A stretch of 64,000 nt of DNA from Oerskovia douganii. GTDB taxonomy: Bacteria > Actinomycetota > Actinomycetes > Actinomycetales > Cellulomonadaceae. Location: positions 1 through 64,000 of the forward strand of contig NZ_JACSPN010000017.1 of the NCBI RefSeq assembly GCF_015142735.1, written 5' to 3'. How positions within the stretch are numbered: the stretch's first letter is position 1; each line of letters begins with the position of its first letter. Shown one piece after another: positions 32,601-41,094 of the stretch. A model generated the notes under the pieces. It saw only the letters and a list, made by a program, of their open reading frames with translations, made no database searches and was not told the DNA's origin. A program made the translations under genes and the position numbers.

Positions 32601-32704
32601 AGCGCTGCCGGGTCTGCGGACAGCCCATCATGTTCGTCCTCGTCGTCGGCTGGGTTCACCTCGCCCTGACCACAGACGGTCACGCCGCCAAGGAGAAGCG
32701 ATGA
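32597..32704 (+). CDS. Very small Cys-containing membrane-like peptide, 35 residues
   Basis: It starts at GTG 32597 with CRVCG near the N-terminus and a short hydrophobic segment (IMFVLVVGWVHLAL). Supported mainly by coupled overlaps at both ends. Confidence 0.45.
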   Translation: MKRCRVCGQPIMFVLVVGWVHLALTTDGHAAKEKR

Positions 32705-32898
32705 CCGTCACGAACGACGAGACGACCGGCGAACTGTCGACCTGCACGAAGCGCCTCCGCCCCATCGAGCACGGCCTGCTCCTCAAGGGCTGGCACGGCT
32801 CCCCTGGCACCCCTGTCTGGCGCACCCTGGACCGCGGCCACGCCTGCACCCAGTGCCCGAGCGGCGGCACCCACGAACCCGGAAGGATCACGCGATGA
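32701..32898 (+). CDS. Hypothetical phage protein, 65 residues
   Basis: ATG 32701 overlaps the preceding stop. Three cysteines (STCTKRL ... HACTQCPSGG) may bind metal. Coupled to the next gene (ATGA). Function unknown. Confidence 0.55.
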   Translation: MTVTNDETTGELSTCTKRLRPIEHGLLLKGWHGSPGTPVWRTLDRGHACTQCPSGGTHEPGRITR

Positions 32899-33266
32899 CA
32901 CTCACCGAGTTCGTCCTCGCCCGCATCGCCGAAGACGAGGCGGCAGCACACAAGGAGGACGCCGACTACGCGAACACGTCGCTCCTGCCGACCTACGACA
33001 GCGAGCACCAGGTCAGGTGGAACACCGAGCGTGTGCTGGTGGAGTGCGAGGCGAAGCGGCGCATCGTCGAGCGCTGCCGCCCGATCGTGGCAGTCGTCTG
33101 GCGGGAATCTGACCGGCTTCTCGCCAGCGCGTTCGACGAGACGCACATGCCGACCCTCGCGCACTCGGCCCCAATCTGGCCGAACGAGCACGCTGAGGAG
33201 ACGCTGCGCGACCTCGCGCTCCCGTACAGCGACCACCCGGACTACGACGAGGCATGGCGCCCGTGA
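32895..33266 (+). CDS. DUF6221-like phage protein, 123 residues
   Basis: The N-terminal pattern LTEFVLARIAEDEAAAHKED, a central ERVLVECEAKRRIVERC helix and the end LRDLALPYSDHPDYDEAWRP match the DUF6221 family common in Streptomyces and other actinophages. Function unknown. It immediately precedes the terminase small subunit candidate. Confidence 0.75.
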   Translation: MTLTEFVLARIAEDEAAAHKEDADYANTSLLPTYDSEHQVRWNTERVLVECEAKRRIVERCRPIVAVVWRESDRLLASAFDETHMPTLAHSAPIWPNEHAEETLRDLALPYSDHPDYDEAWRP

Positions 33267-33976
33267 CGTCACAGCACCACGACAAACGCGAAAGTCACAG
33301 CACCATGACACCCACCTGCGAGAAGTGCGGGCAGCCCCACCCCGGCTGCACCGGCCACACCAAGAACGGGCCCCGCGCCGGCCTCCCCTGCGCCCGCCCC
33401 TGCCTGCCCGGCGAGACCTGCAATTCGCATGGTGGCGCGGCGCCACAGGTCCGTGCCGCCCGTCTTCGTCGCGCCCAGGAAGCCGAAGCCGCACGCCAGG
33501 TCGCCACCCTCGGCCTCCCCGTCGACATCACCCCCACCGACGCCCTCCTGCAGGAAGTCCAGTGGACCGCCGGGCATGTGAAGTGGCTCCGCGAGAAGGT
33601 CCAGGAGCTCGACGAACAAGCCCTCGTGTGGGGGACGACTGCTGAGTCCGAGAAGGAGTCCGACAAGAACGGCCGCGAGACCTCGTACACGGTGTCAGCG
33701 AAGCCCTCTGTCTGGTACTCGCTCTACCAGGCCGAGCGCGCCCACCTCGTTGCCGTCTGCTCCGCCGCGCTCAAGGCCGGCGTCGAGGAACGCAAGGTCC
33801 GCCTCGCTGAGTCCCAGGGCGACCTCGTGGTCGCCGTCATCCGACGCATCCTCGACGGCCTCTACGCCGCACTCCTCGCGGCCGGGCTCACCGCGGACCA
33901 GCTCGCCGACGCCTGGCAGACCGCTGTCGCCGACGTCGTCCCGCGTGAGCTCCGCGCCATCGCGAACGGTGCCTGA
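33263..33976 (+). CDS. Terminase small subunit candidate
   Basis: This 237-residue protein (GTG 33263 overlaps the preceding stop; ATG 33305 is an alternative) starts with a Cys/His-rich segment (CEKCGQPHPGCTGH ... CNSHGG). That segment is typical of actinophage small-terminase-like proteins. A long helical part follows (VQWTAGHVKWLREKVQELDEQ ... KAGVEERKVRLAESQGDLVVAVIRRILDGL), as in proteins that bind packaging sites. The large subunit is 1.2 kb downstream, separated by a membrane protein and tRNA genes. Confidence 0.65.
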   Translation: MTSQHHDKRESHSTMTPTCEKCGQPHPGCTGHTKNGPRAGLPCARPCLPGETCNSHGGAAPQVRAARLRRAQEAEAARQVATLGLPVDITPTDALLQEVQWTAGHVKWLREKVQELDEQALVWGTTAESEKESDKNGRETSYTVSAKPSVWYSLYQAERAHLVAVCSAALKAGVEERKVRLAESQGDLVVAVIRRILDGLYAALLAAGLTADQLADAWQTAVADVVPRELRAIANGA

Positions 33977-34013
33977 CGTCGCCCGTGTCGGTGGTTCACG
34001 CCATACTCGCCAC

Positions 34014-34208
34014 ATGACCGCACCGAGTGACCTCAAGCCCGTCGGATACCAGCTCTGGTTCGCGCTCGGCGCGCTCGTCCTCGGCATCCTGCTCGCCGTC
34101 GCGCAGGTCCCTGTGGTCCCGTTCCTGCTGATCGTGTGCGCGGTGATCTGGGGCGTTATCGGCATCACTCGTGCAGTGAAGATCCACCGGTACGTCACCC
34201 GCCGCTGA
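34014..34208 (+). CDS. Small membrane protein, 64 residues
   Basis: Two hydrophobic helices (about residues 14-31 and 35-54: WFALGALVLGILLAVAQV, FLLIVCAVIWGVIGITRAV) and a basic tail. It starts at ATG 34014 and is followed by a terminator hairpin. Function unknown. Confidence 0.6.
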   Translation: MTAPSDLKPVGYQLWFALGALVLGILLAVAQVPVVPFLLIVCAVIWGVIGITRAVKIHRYVTRR

Positions 34209-34278
34209 CCGGATTCCGCAGGGGTTACGTGCCCGATGTTGCGGTGATACATTCGTGTCGAATCGAAGGACGTGTCAC

Positions 34279-34313
34279 AAGAGCCCGGTGAGCCGCATAG
34301 GCCCCGGGCTCTT
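34279..34313 (+). terminator. Terminator after the early region
   Basis: AAGAGCCCGG (34279-34288) pairs perfectly with CCGGGCTCTT (34304-34313), followed by CGC without a T-run. It separates the early genes from the tRNA and late region. Confidence 0.65.
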
Positions 34314-34467
34314 CGCATGCCCGGTTCAGCGCGGAAACGCGCAGGTGCAGCAACTCCCCCGGACGCTTCGGCCACCGGCCCTGCACCTCGCCATCGACGA
34401 CGCCACCCGGTGCGAGCCGGCGGGTGCAGGCTGGTTGACAGTAGTCAGCCCGTCGTCGATGCGCCCG

Positions 34468-34538
34468 ATGGGTGAAGTGCTACGGAAGCACGGACGGCTC
34501 CAACCCGTTCAGCCCAGGTTCGACTCCTGGCACCCGTG
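34468..34538 (+). tRNA. Phage tRNA-Trp (anticodon CCA)
   Basis: Acceptor ATGGGTG (34468-34474) pairs with CACCCGT (34531-34537) with one T-G pair. The D arm is GTGC-7 nt-GCAC. The anticodon stem is GACGG/CCGTT around CTCCAAC, giving anticodon CCA at 34500-34502. The variable loop has four bases, the T arm is CCAGG-TTCGACT-CCTGG, and the discriminator is G. No encoded CCA end. TTGACA at 34435-34440 may be its -35 box. Confidence 0.9.
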
Positions 34539-34687
34539 CGCGGCGGGCGCACCCACAAGGTGCGCCTGCCAGCTGTAGTGGTCCCCTGACGTGACTAGGA
34601 CGGGGAACGCGATCGGGCCCGTCACGGGGCCGCGGATCGTGGGGGTCTAGCCCACCTCCAGAGCCGAACACCGGCGAACGGGCCCTT

Positions 34688-34777
34688 GGTGAGGCCAGCC
34701 GATAGATGGCGGCGGCAGCTGCTTCGAAACCAGCCTGCGGGGGAACCCGCGTGGGAGTTCGACCCTCTCCCTCACCG
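34688..34777 (+). tRNA. Phage tRNA-Ser (anticodon CGA)
   Basis: Acceptor GGTGAGG (34688-34694) pairs with CCTCACC (34770-34776). The anticodon arm GCTGC-TTCGAAA-CCAGC (one mismatch) gives anticodon CGA at 34725-34727. A long variable arm with GCGGG/CCCGC pairing marks a class II serine tRNA. The T arm is GGGAG-TTCGACC-CTCTC. No encoded CCA. Confidence 0.85.
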
Positions 34778-34841
34778 CACAGTCCGGTACGTGGACCACA
34801 CCGCATGCGCGCATGCCGGTCTGCGCGCCGGACTTCAAGCT

Positions 34842-34914
34842 CCCTGACGGTGTTGATGGAACCCCGCGAACAACGGTCGAGACCAGCGCGGAGAGCGACC
34901 CCGGCCCGTCAGGG
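34842..34914. ncRNA. Nested stem-loop element after the phage tRNAs
   Basis: Three nested inverted repeats share one axis: CCCTGACGG (34842-34850)/CCGTCAGGG (34906-34914), CCGCG (34864-34868)/CGCGG (34887-34891) and GGTC-GA-GACC (34875-34884). It does not fold as a tRNA. It may be a terminator, a processing element or a small RNA. Confidence 0.4.
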
Positions 34915-35133
34915 CACCAACCGCGGATCCGGTTCATCCAGGTCCCATGAATGCACCGCGATCGGCACTCCAGGCATGACGAAGATGTGAGTCTCGTACT
35001 CCTCGCGCACAGAGCCGAGGTTCAACTCCCCCCAAGATCCCGTGCGCAAGATGTCCTTGATCGCAGCCCGAATCTGATCTGCACTGTTCGGAGCCAACGG
35101 GTAAGCCTGTCCGCCGTACACGATGTGAGCCAT
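34909..35133 (-). CDS. Minus-strand hypothetical protein, 74 residues
   Basis: Leftward gene between the tRNAs and the terminase. Starts at ATG 35133 (MAHIVYGGQAYPLAPN). The sequence (SADQIRAAIKDILRTGSWGELNLGSV ... THIFVMPGVPIAVHSWD) looks like a folded alpha/beta protein. Its 3' end overlaps the nested hairpin. Function unknown. Confidence 0.6.
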   Translation of the reverse strand: MAHIVYGGQAYPLAPNSADQIRAAIKDILRTGSWGELNLGSVREEYETHIFVMPGVPIAVHSWDLDEPDPRLVP

Positions 35134-35174
35134 GAGCCGAGAGTAGCGAGGACACTCGCCCCAAGGAGGGTGAA

Positions 35175-36662
35175 ATGTCGCTCGCCTTCCTCGAGCACGC
35201 CGCCCGCCAGTTCGAGCCCGCACCGCCCCCACGCTGGCCCTCCCCCGCAGAGATGGCCGTCGAGCTCGACCCGAAGTTCCGGCGCACCCCCGCGATCGAC
35301 GTCATCAACGCCGCGATCCTCGAGACCCTGAACACCCCCGACGGGCGCCTCATCGTCTCCATGCCCCCGCAGGAGGGCAAGAGCACGCTCGCCACGAAGT
35401 GGGCGCCGACCTGGCTCCTGCAGGACCGGCCCGACACGCGCATCATCATCGCGTCCTACGCCGCGAACGTCGCCCGCCGCATGGGCCGCCTCATCCGCGG
35501 CGAAGTCGGCACCCACACCGACGCCCTCGGCATGCGGATCGCGGACGACGTCGCAGCCCAGCACGAGTTCCAGATCTCCGGGCACCTCGGCGGCGTCTAC
35601 GCAGTCGGCATCGGCGGTGGCCTCACCTCACGCCCCGCCGACCTCATGATCATCGACGACCCCCTCAAGGACCGCGCCGAGGCCGACTCCGAGGTCTACC
35701 GCGACCGGGCCTGGGACTGGTGGACCGACGTCGCCTCCACGCGACTCGCCCCCGGGGCCCCCGTCATCCTCATCCTCACCAGGTGGCACCACGACGACCT
35801 CGCCGGCCGACTCAAGGCCGCCGAAGACGGGCACCTCTGGAAGGTCCTGAACATCCCCGCGCAGGCCGACCACCGGCCCGAGCACGGCGAGACCGACGTC
35901 CTGGGCCGCCAGCCCGGCGAGTACATGATCTCCGCCCGCGGCCGCACCCCGGCCCAGTGGGAGCGCCGCAAGATCCAGTCCGGCCCCCGCACCTGGGCCG
36001 CACTCTTCCAGGGCCGCCCCTCACCGGACCAGGGCGACCTGTTCCCCGCGGAATGGCCCCGCTTCGACCAGCCCATGCACGTCAACCGTGCCGACGGGTC
36101 CTGCTGGATCCCCGGCCACGACTACGAGCTCGTGCAGTCCTGGGACCTCGCGTTCAAGGACACCAAGGCCAGCGACTACGTCGTCGGGCAGGTCTGGCTC
36201 CGCATCGGCGCCGACGTCTACCTCCTCGACCAGGTCCGCGCCCGACTGTCCTTCACGGCGACACTGGACGCGATCAAGGCCATGTCCGCGAAGTGGCCCC
36301 AGGCCGTCGCGAAGTTCGTCGAGGACAAGGCGAACGGGCCCGCCGTCATCAACGCCCTGTCCCGCCAGCTCGCCGGCCTCATCCCGGTCGAGCCTGAGGG
36401 CAGCAAGTATGCGCGCGCAGCCGCGGTGTCGCCGTTCGTCCACTCCGGGAACGTGCACCTCCCCACCGCAGAGATGCTCCCGAACGTCGAGGAGTTCCTC
36501 GAAGAGACCCGCGCGTTCCCGAACGGCGCACACGACGACACCGTCGACGCGTTCTCCCAAGCCGTGAACCGGCTCCTCCTCATGCCCCTGTGGGAAGAGG
36601 ACCACCTCGACTCCGACGACTTCGTCGACGACAACCCGCACGCCTACCTCGGCGGCTACTAA
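35175..36662 (+). CDS. terL: Terminase large subunit
   Basis: This is a 495-residue packaging motor. The ATPase domain has a Walker A variant PPQEGKST (64-71) and Walker B LMIIDDP. The RNase H-like nuclease domain has QSWDLAFKDTKASDYVV and the final metal-binding HDDTVDAFS. It cuts concatemers and drives DNA into the prohead. ATG 35175 follows AAGGAGG. It heads the late operon. Confidence 0.95.
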   Translation: MSLAFLEHAARQFEPAPPPRWPSPAEMAVELDPKFRRTPAIDVINAAILETLNTPDGRLIVSMPPQEGKSTLATKWAPTWLLQDRPDTRIIIASYAANVARRMGRLIRGEVGTHTDALGMRIADDVAAQHEFQISGHLGGVYAVGIGGGLTSRPADLMIIDDPLKDRAEADSEVYRDRAWDWWTDVASTRLAPGAPVILILTRWHHDDLAGRLKAAEDGHLWKVLNIPAQADHRPEHGETDVLGRQPGEYMISARGRTPAQWERRKIQSGPRTWAALFQGRPSPDQGDLFPAEWPRFDQPMHVNRADGSCWIPGHDYELVQSWDLAFKDTKASDYVVGQVWLRIGADVYLLDQVRARLSFTATLDAIKAMSAKWPQAVAKFVEDKANGPAVINALSRQLAGLIPVEPEGSKYARAAAVSPFVHSGNVHLPTAEMLPNVEEFLEETRAFPNGAHDDTVDAFSQAVNRLLLMPLWEEDHLDSDDFVDDNPHAYLGGY

Positions 36663-36679
36663 CCCCGGAAGGCGGTGAC

Positions 36680-38284
36680 GTGTTGCGCATCCGCCAGATC
36701 CTCGGCATCCAGGAGTCCCCCGTCGTGACCGCCGCCCTCGACCGCGCACGCGCAGCCGAGAACCAGGCCGAGCAGCTCGCCGAGTCCATGGCCGACCTGC
36801 AGCGTGCCCTCGACGACCCGGGCTGGGACTCCCTGATCCGGGGCGGCGACCGGGAGTTCAACCGCGAGGGGCTGCGGCGTGCCGCGCAGGCCGCCCGCGT
36901 CATGGCCGTCGCGAACCCCCTCATCAAGCGAGGCCTCGGCATCCGCCAGGCGTACGTGTGGGGGCAGGGCGTCCAGATCCAGGCCCGCGCCACCGGGAAG
37001 AACGACACGAACAAGGCCGAGCAGGACGTCAACGCCGTCGTGCAGGCCTTCCTCGACGACCCGGGCAACCGGGCCGCGTTCACCGGCGATCAGGCTCAGG
37101 AAGAGTCCGAGCGGGTCCTCGGCACCGACGGGAACTTCTTCCTCGCGTGCTTCACCAGCCCGCTGACAGGCTTCGTGCAGGTCCGCTCCATCCCGTTCGA
37201 CGAGATCGTCGAGACCATCACGAACCCCGACGACCTCGACGACCCCTGGTACTACAAGCGGGAATGGGTCCAGCGCGAGCTCACGCTCGACGGCAAGCAG
37301 ACGGAGACCACGAAGACCGAGTACTACCCGGCACTCGGGTACGCCGGCCGCACCCGCCACAAGTGGATCGACGGGTACAAGGTCAACCTCGACACCCCGA
37401 TCCACCACACCAGCGTGAACCGCCTGGACGGGTGGCAGTTCGGCATCGGCGACGCCTACGCGGCGCTGCCCTGGGCTCGCCTGTACAAGGACTTCCTGTC
37501 CGACTGGGCCGTCCTCGTGAAGTCCCTGTCGCAGTTCGCGTGGAAGGTCACGACGAAGGGCTCGAAGGCGCAGACGGCTCGCGCCGCACTGCGACGCCGC
37601 CCCGGCGGTCCCGACGTCCCCGGGAACGAGAACAACACCGGTGCGACCGCGGTCCTCGGCCAGGACGCCTCGCTCGAGGCGATCCCGAAGACCGGCGCCA
37701 CGATCGACTCCGAGTCCGGGCGCCCCCTCGCCGCGATGATCGCAGCCGCTCTCGGCATCCCCGTCACGACCCTCATGGCAGACCCCGGCCAGACCGGTGC
37801 CCGCGCCGTCGCCGAGACCCTGAACCTCCCGACCCGCCTCGAGATGACGCAGCGCCGCTCCCTGTGGGAGGAGACCTACCGGTCGATCCTGCAGTACGTC
37901 ATCACGCAGGCTGTGAAGGCACCCCGGGGCCCGCTGCAGGGCGTCATCACGCGTGACCCGTTCTCCCGCCGTGAGGTCATCGTCCTGACGGGCGACACCG
38001 ACACGACGATCGAGTTCGACTGGCCGCCGCTGGACGAGGTCCCGCTCAACGTCATCATCGAAGCGATCGCGAAGGCCGACTCCACGAAGACCCTGCCGCC
38101 GGTGCAGATCGCAAAGCTCCTGCTCGCCGCGCTCGGCGTGAAGGACGCGGACGAGATCATCGACGACCTCACCGATGACGACGGGAACTGGCTCGACCCC
38201 TACGCCACGGTCGGGCAAGCCGTCGGGGACGCGGCCACGGCAGCGTTCCGTAGGGGTGTCGACCCGTCCGAGGCGGTGCGCTGA
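36680..38284 (+). CDS. Portal protein
   Basis: This is a 534-residue protein of the phage portal family (SPP1 gp6-like). A long N-terminal helix region is followed by LIKRGLGIRQAYVWGQGVQIQA, SERVLGTDGNFFLACF and DAYAALPWARLYKDFLSDWA, and then MIAAALGIPVTTLMADPG near 350. It forms the dodecameric DNA gate and binds the terminase. GTG 36680 lies six bases after GGAAGG; TTG 36683 is an alternative. Confidence 0.9.
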   Translation: MLRIRQILGIQESPVVTAALDRARAAENQAEQLAESMADLQRALDDPGWDSLIRGGDREFNREGLRRAAQAARVMAVANPLIKRGLGIRQAYVWGQGVQIQARATGKNDTNKAEQDVNAVVQAFLDDPGNRAAFTGDQAQEESERVLGTDGNFFLACFTSPLTGFVQVRSIPFDEIVETITNPDDLDDPWYYKREWVQRELTLDGKQTETTKTEYYPALGYAGRTRHKWIDGYKVNLDTPIHHTSVNRLDGWQFGIGDAYAALPWARLYKDFLSDWAVLVKSLSQFAWKVTTKGSKAQTARAALRRRPGGPDVPGNENNTGATAVLGQDASLEAIPKTGATIDSESGRPLAAMIAAALGIPVTTLMADPGQTGARAVAETLNLPTRLEMTQRRSLWEETYRSILQYVITQAVKAPRGPLQGVITRDPFSRREVIVLTGDTDTTIEFDWPPLDEVPLNVIIEAIAKADSTKTLPPVQIAKLLLAALGVKDADEIIDDLTDDDGNWLDPYATVGQAVGDAATAAFRRGVDPSEAVR

Positions 38285-39345
38285 TGGCCGTGAACCGGGA
38301 GACCCTGCGCCTCCTACGGTCGATGCGTGTCGCCGTCGACAAGACGGTCGACGCCGCGACGAACGACCTCGTGAAGGCGTGGGTGTACGCGTGGGACAAC
38401 CTGTCCCGCGACTGGGAACTGGCCCTCACGGACCTGATCGCCCAGTCGCAGGACGGGGCCTGGCCCACGCGGTCCACGATCTACCGTGCCGAACGCGTCC
38501 TCAAGGCCCTCGACGCCACGCAGGACGCTCTCGAGCGGCTCGCGCGTGAGGCCGGGGTCCGGATCGTCGAGGACCTGTCCGGCATCACGACCGAGGCCGC
38601 GGAGTGGCAGGCGCGCCTGACCGCGTCCCAGATGCCCGCCCAGGCTGGCACGCAGGCGACGCTGACCGCGTCGTTCAACCGAGTCGACCCGGACGCGCTC
38701 GCCGCGATCGTGAACCGCACGACCCAGCAGGTCACCTCGACGCTCCTGCCCCTGTCTATGGAAGCGACAGCGTCGATGAACGCGGCCCTACTCCGCGGGG
38801 TCGCCCTCGGTGAGAACCCGAAGACCGCGGCACGGGCCATGCTCAAGCGCATCGAGTCAACCTTCAACGGTGGCCTCACACGCGCCATGAACGTGGCCCG
38901 CACCGAGATGCTCGACGCTCACCGCGGCGCCGCCTACGCGCAGGACCAGGCCAACGCCGACGTCCTCGCCGGATGGGAATGGTCCGCCAGCCTCGACCGG
39001 CGCACGTGCCCGTCCTGCCTCGCGCAGCACGGCCGCCAGCACCCGATCGACGAACCCGGCCCCTACGACCACCAGCAGGGCCGGTGCGCGCGCGTCCCCG
39101 TCACCAAGTCGTGGGCCGAGCTCGGGTTCAAGGGCATCACCGAACCGAAGTCCCTCACCCAGGACGCCCGCGCGTGGTTCGACGGCCTGCCCGAGAAGGA
39201 CCAGCTCCAGATCATGGGCCCGGCCCGGCTCGAGCTGCTCAAGTCCGGGGACATCGGGTGGGACGACCTGTCCCAGCGCCGCACCGCGACCGGGTGGCGC
39301 GACTCCTACACCGTCACCCCGGTGTCTGCCCTGGCGTCGGCCTGA
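38284..39345 (+). CDS. MuF-like minor head protein
   Basis: This is a 353-residue protein with the Mu F/SPP1 gp7 head-morphogenesis pattern: AMNVARTEMLDAHRGAAYAQ, W-x-ASLDRRTCPSCLAQHGRQHPIDEPGPYDHQQGRC near the C-terminus. A few copies sit inside the capsid near the portal. ATG 38284 overlaps the portal stop (TGATG). No toxin domain is fused to it. Confidence 0.9.
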   Translation: MAVNRETLRLLRSMRVAVDKTVDAATNDLVKAWVYAWDNLSRDWELALTDLIAQSQDGAWPTRSTIYRAERVLKALDATQDALERLAREAGVRIVEDLSGITTEAAEWQARLTASQMPAQAGTQATLTASFNRVDPDALAAIVNRTTQQVTSTLLPLSMEATASMNAALLRGVALGENPKTAARAMLKRIESTFNGGLTRAMNVARTEMLDAHRGAAYAQDQANADVLAGWEWSASLDRRTCPSCLAQHGRQHPIDEPGPYDHQQGRCARVPVTKSWAELGFKGITEPKSLTQDARAWFDGLPEKDQLQIMGPARLELLKSGDIGWDDLSQRRTATGWRDSYTVTPVSALASA

Positions 39346-39511
39346 ACCTGTCGTCCGGCCCTTCGAGCGCGACTGACCCGCACCGGGCGCAGGCGTGCTC
39401 CAGGTGCGCGCCATCACGGCCTAGCACCGCGCCCGTGAACACCCACACGTGTTCGACGCAGTCGACCCTGTCGACTTCGCTCACCGACCCATCATCTCCC
39501 GGAGGTCAACC

Positions 39512-40744
39512 ATGCCCGTCGCGATCACTGAGTCCGCGCCGTTCGCGCAGGCCGCGACCCCCGCGGACGGGCCCGGCCGCCTGCTCATCCGCATCATCTC
39601 GGCAGGCCGCGGATCGTCCGGTGTCTACCCTGCCGAGACGCTCAAGGCCGCAGCCGAGGCGAAGGTCTTCAAGGCCGGCACGCACATGCGCATCGACCAC
39701 CAGACCGACCAGGAGCGGTACGACCGCCCCGAGGGCAGCGTCTGGGACACCGCGGCGGTCCTGACCGAGGACGCCTGGTGGGACCAGGCGACGGAGTCCC
39801 TCGTGTCTGAGGCCCGCGTGTACTCCCGGTTCCGCACGATGCTCGCCGAGATGGCCCCCGACATCGGCGTTTCCATCCGTGCCAGCGCAGAGGTCGAGGC
39901 CGGTGACTGGGACGGCGAACCCGCCCGCATCATCACTCGCCTCGTCGAAGCGAACACCGTCGACTTCGTCACCCGGGCCGGCCGCGGCGGCCACATCATC
40001 GAGGTCCTCGAGGCCGCGCGCGTCGAGGAGGCCCGCAACGTCGGGCAGTGGGTCGAGTCCCGCATCCACCGCGACTTCACCGTCATCGCCGACGAGATGT
40101 TCGGCGATGGTCGCCTGACCCGCGAGGAGCGCATCGCGCTCTCCGGCGCCATCGGCGAGGCCCTCGACGCGTTCGTCAACCGCCTCGAGTCGGGCGCCCC
40201 CGACCTGTACACCCGCGACGTCTGGGAAGAGCCACCCGCGGCCACCCAGGCCGTCGAGGCCACCCCCACAGATGTCCCGAGCCGTCCGGCCGGGCAGACC
40301 ACCGCCACCGAATCCCAGGAGGGAACCATGGCAACGACCGAGATCGAGGAGAGCCGCCTGGCTCAGCTCGAGACGGACGCCGGCCGGGCCACCGTGCTCG
40401 AGTCCGAGCGCGACACCGCCCGCCGCGAGCTCGCCGAGGCACACGCCGCGACCGACACCGCAACGGCCGCCCGCATCATCGCCGAGGCCAACGTCGACTT
40501 CGACGAGCTGCAGACCGCGGGCCTCCTGGCCTCCGCTCCGCGCATCGCCGAGTCCGGCCGCCTCGACACCGACGCCTTCACCAAGGCCGTCGCCGAGCAC
40601 GCCGCGAAGATCGCCGAAGCCCAGGGCGCCGGCAGCGTCCGCGGCGTCGGAGGCGGCACGACCATCAGCGGCGGCGCCCCGACCGTCGCCCAGCTCGACG
40701 AGGCTGGCGCGTCCGCGTTCGGCCGCAGCGTGAAGGAGGCCTGA
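39512..40744 (+). CDS. Prohead protease fused to scaffold
   Basis: This is a 410-residue protein. The N-terminal 190 residues have a herpes/HK97-type prohead protease look (THMRIDHQTDQERYDRPEGSVWDTAAV, IGVSIRASAEVEAG, NTVDFVTRAGRGG). The C-terminal 140 residues are Ala/Glu-rich scaffold with coiled-coil character. ATG 39512 follows GGAGG (39501-39505). A second strong ribosome binding site before Met at 40328 probably gives a scaffold-only product. The protease removes scaffold during capsid maturation. Confidence 0.85.
   Translation: MPVAITESAPFAQAATPADGPGRLLIRIISAGRGSSGVYPAETLKAAAEAKVFKAGTHMRIDHQTDQERYDRPEGSVWDTAAVLTEDAWWDQATESLVSEARVYSRFRTMLAEMAPDIGVSIRASAEVEAGDWDGEPARIITRLVEANTVDFVTRAGRGGHIIEVLEAARVEEARNVGQWVESRIHRDFTVIADEMFGDGRLTREERIALSGAIGEALDAFVNRLESGAPDLYTRDVWEEPPAATQAVEATPTDVPSRPAGQTTATESQEGTMATTEIEESRLAQLETDAGRATVLESERDTARRELAEAHAATDTATAARIIAEANVDFDELQTAGLLASAPRIAESGRLDTDAFTKAVAEHAAKIAEAQGAGSVRGVGGGTTISGGAPTVAQLDEAGASAFGRSVKEA
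40328..40744 (+). CDS. Nested scaffold protein (in-frame internal start)
   Basis: ATG 40328 lies in frame inside the protease gene, four bases after AGGAGGG (40317-40323). It would make a 138-residue scaffold (MATTEIEESRLAQLETDAG ...), matching the lambda C/Nu3 arrangement. Expression from this start is inferred. Confidence 0.6.
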   Translation: MATTEIEESRLAQLETDAGRATVLESERDTARRELAEAHAATDTATAARIIAEANVDFDELQTAGLLASAPRIAESGRLDTDAFTKAVAEHAAKIAEAQGAGSVRGVGGGTTISGGAPTVAQLDEAGASAFGRSVKEA

Positions 40745-40745
40745 C

Positions 40746-41081
40746 ATGAAGAACCTCATCCTGCACGAGGCGCGACGCATCTCGCTGCCCGTCCCCGCCG
40801 ACACCGCATCCGGCGCCCCCGTCAAGGTCGGCTCCATCATCGGCGTCACGGCGACCGCTGAGGGCGAGGGCGGCAACGCCCCCGGCACCGCGACGGTCTG
40901 GCGCGAGGGCTCCTACGAGCTCCCGGTCGCCGGCGCGATCGCCTCGGTCGGCCTGCCGGTCTACATCACGGCCAGCAACACGCTGACCGCCACCGCCGGC
41001 ACGGACACCCTCTTCGGGTACTCGCACGGCACCAAGGGGACCGGCACCGGCCCCCTCCCGGTCATCCTCGCCCAGGTCTGA
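40746..41081 (+). CDS. DUF2190-type capsid decoration protein
   Basis: This 111-residue beta-rich protein (KVGSIIGVTATAEGEGG ... ASVGLPVYITASNTLTATAGTDTLFGYSHG) matches the DUF2190 family found directly upstream of major capsid genes. It probably decorates or stabilises the capsid. Confidence 0.8.
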   Translation: MKNLILHEARRISLPVPADTASGAPVKVGSIIGVTATAEGEGGNAPGTATVWREGSYELPVAGAIASVGLPVYITASNTLTATAGTDTLFGYSHGTKGTGTGPLPVILAQV

Positions 41082-41094
41082 GAAAGGACCCACC

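Noticed and set aside
34340-34440. A third phage tRNA before tRNA-Trp
   Set aside because: There is an inverted repeat (AGGTGCAG/CTGCACCT) but no T-loop consensus or valid anticodon arm.
34842-34919. Nested hairpin as a tRNA with encoded CCA
   Set aside because: An ACCA-like end follows the outer stem, but no T arm or anticodon arm of proper size exists inside.
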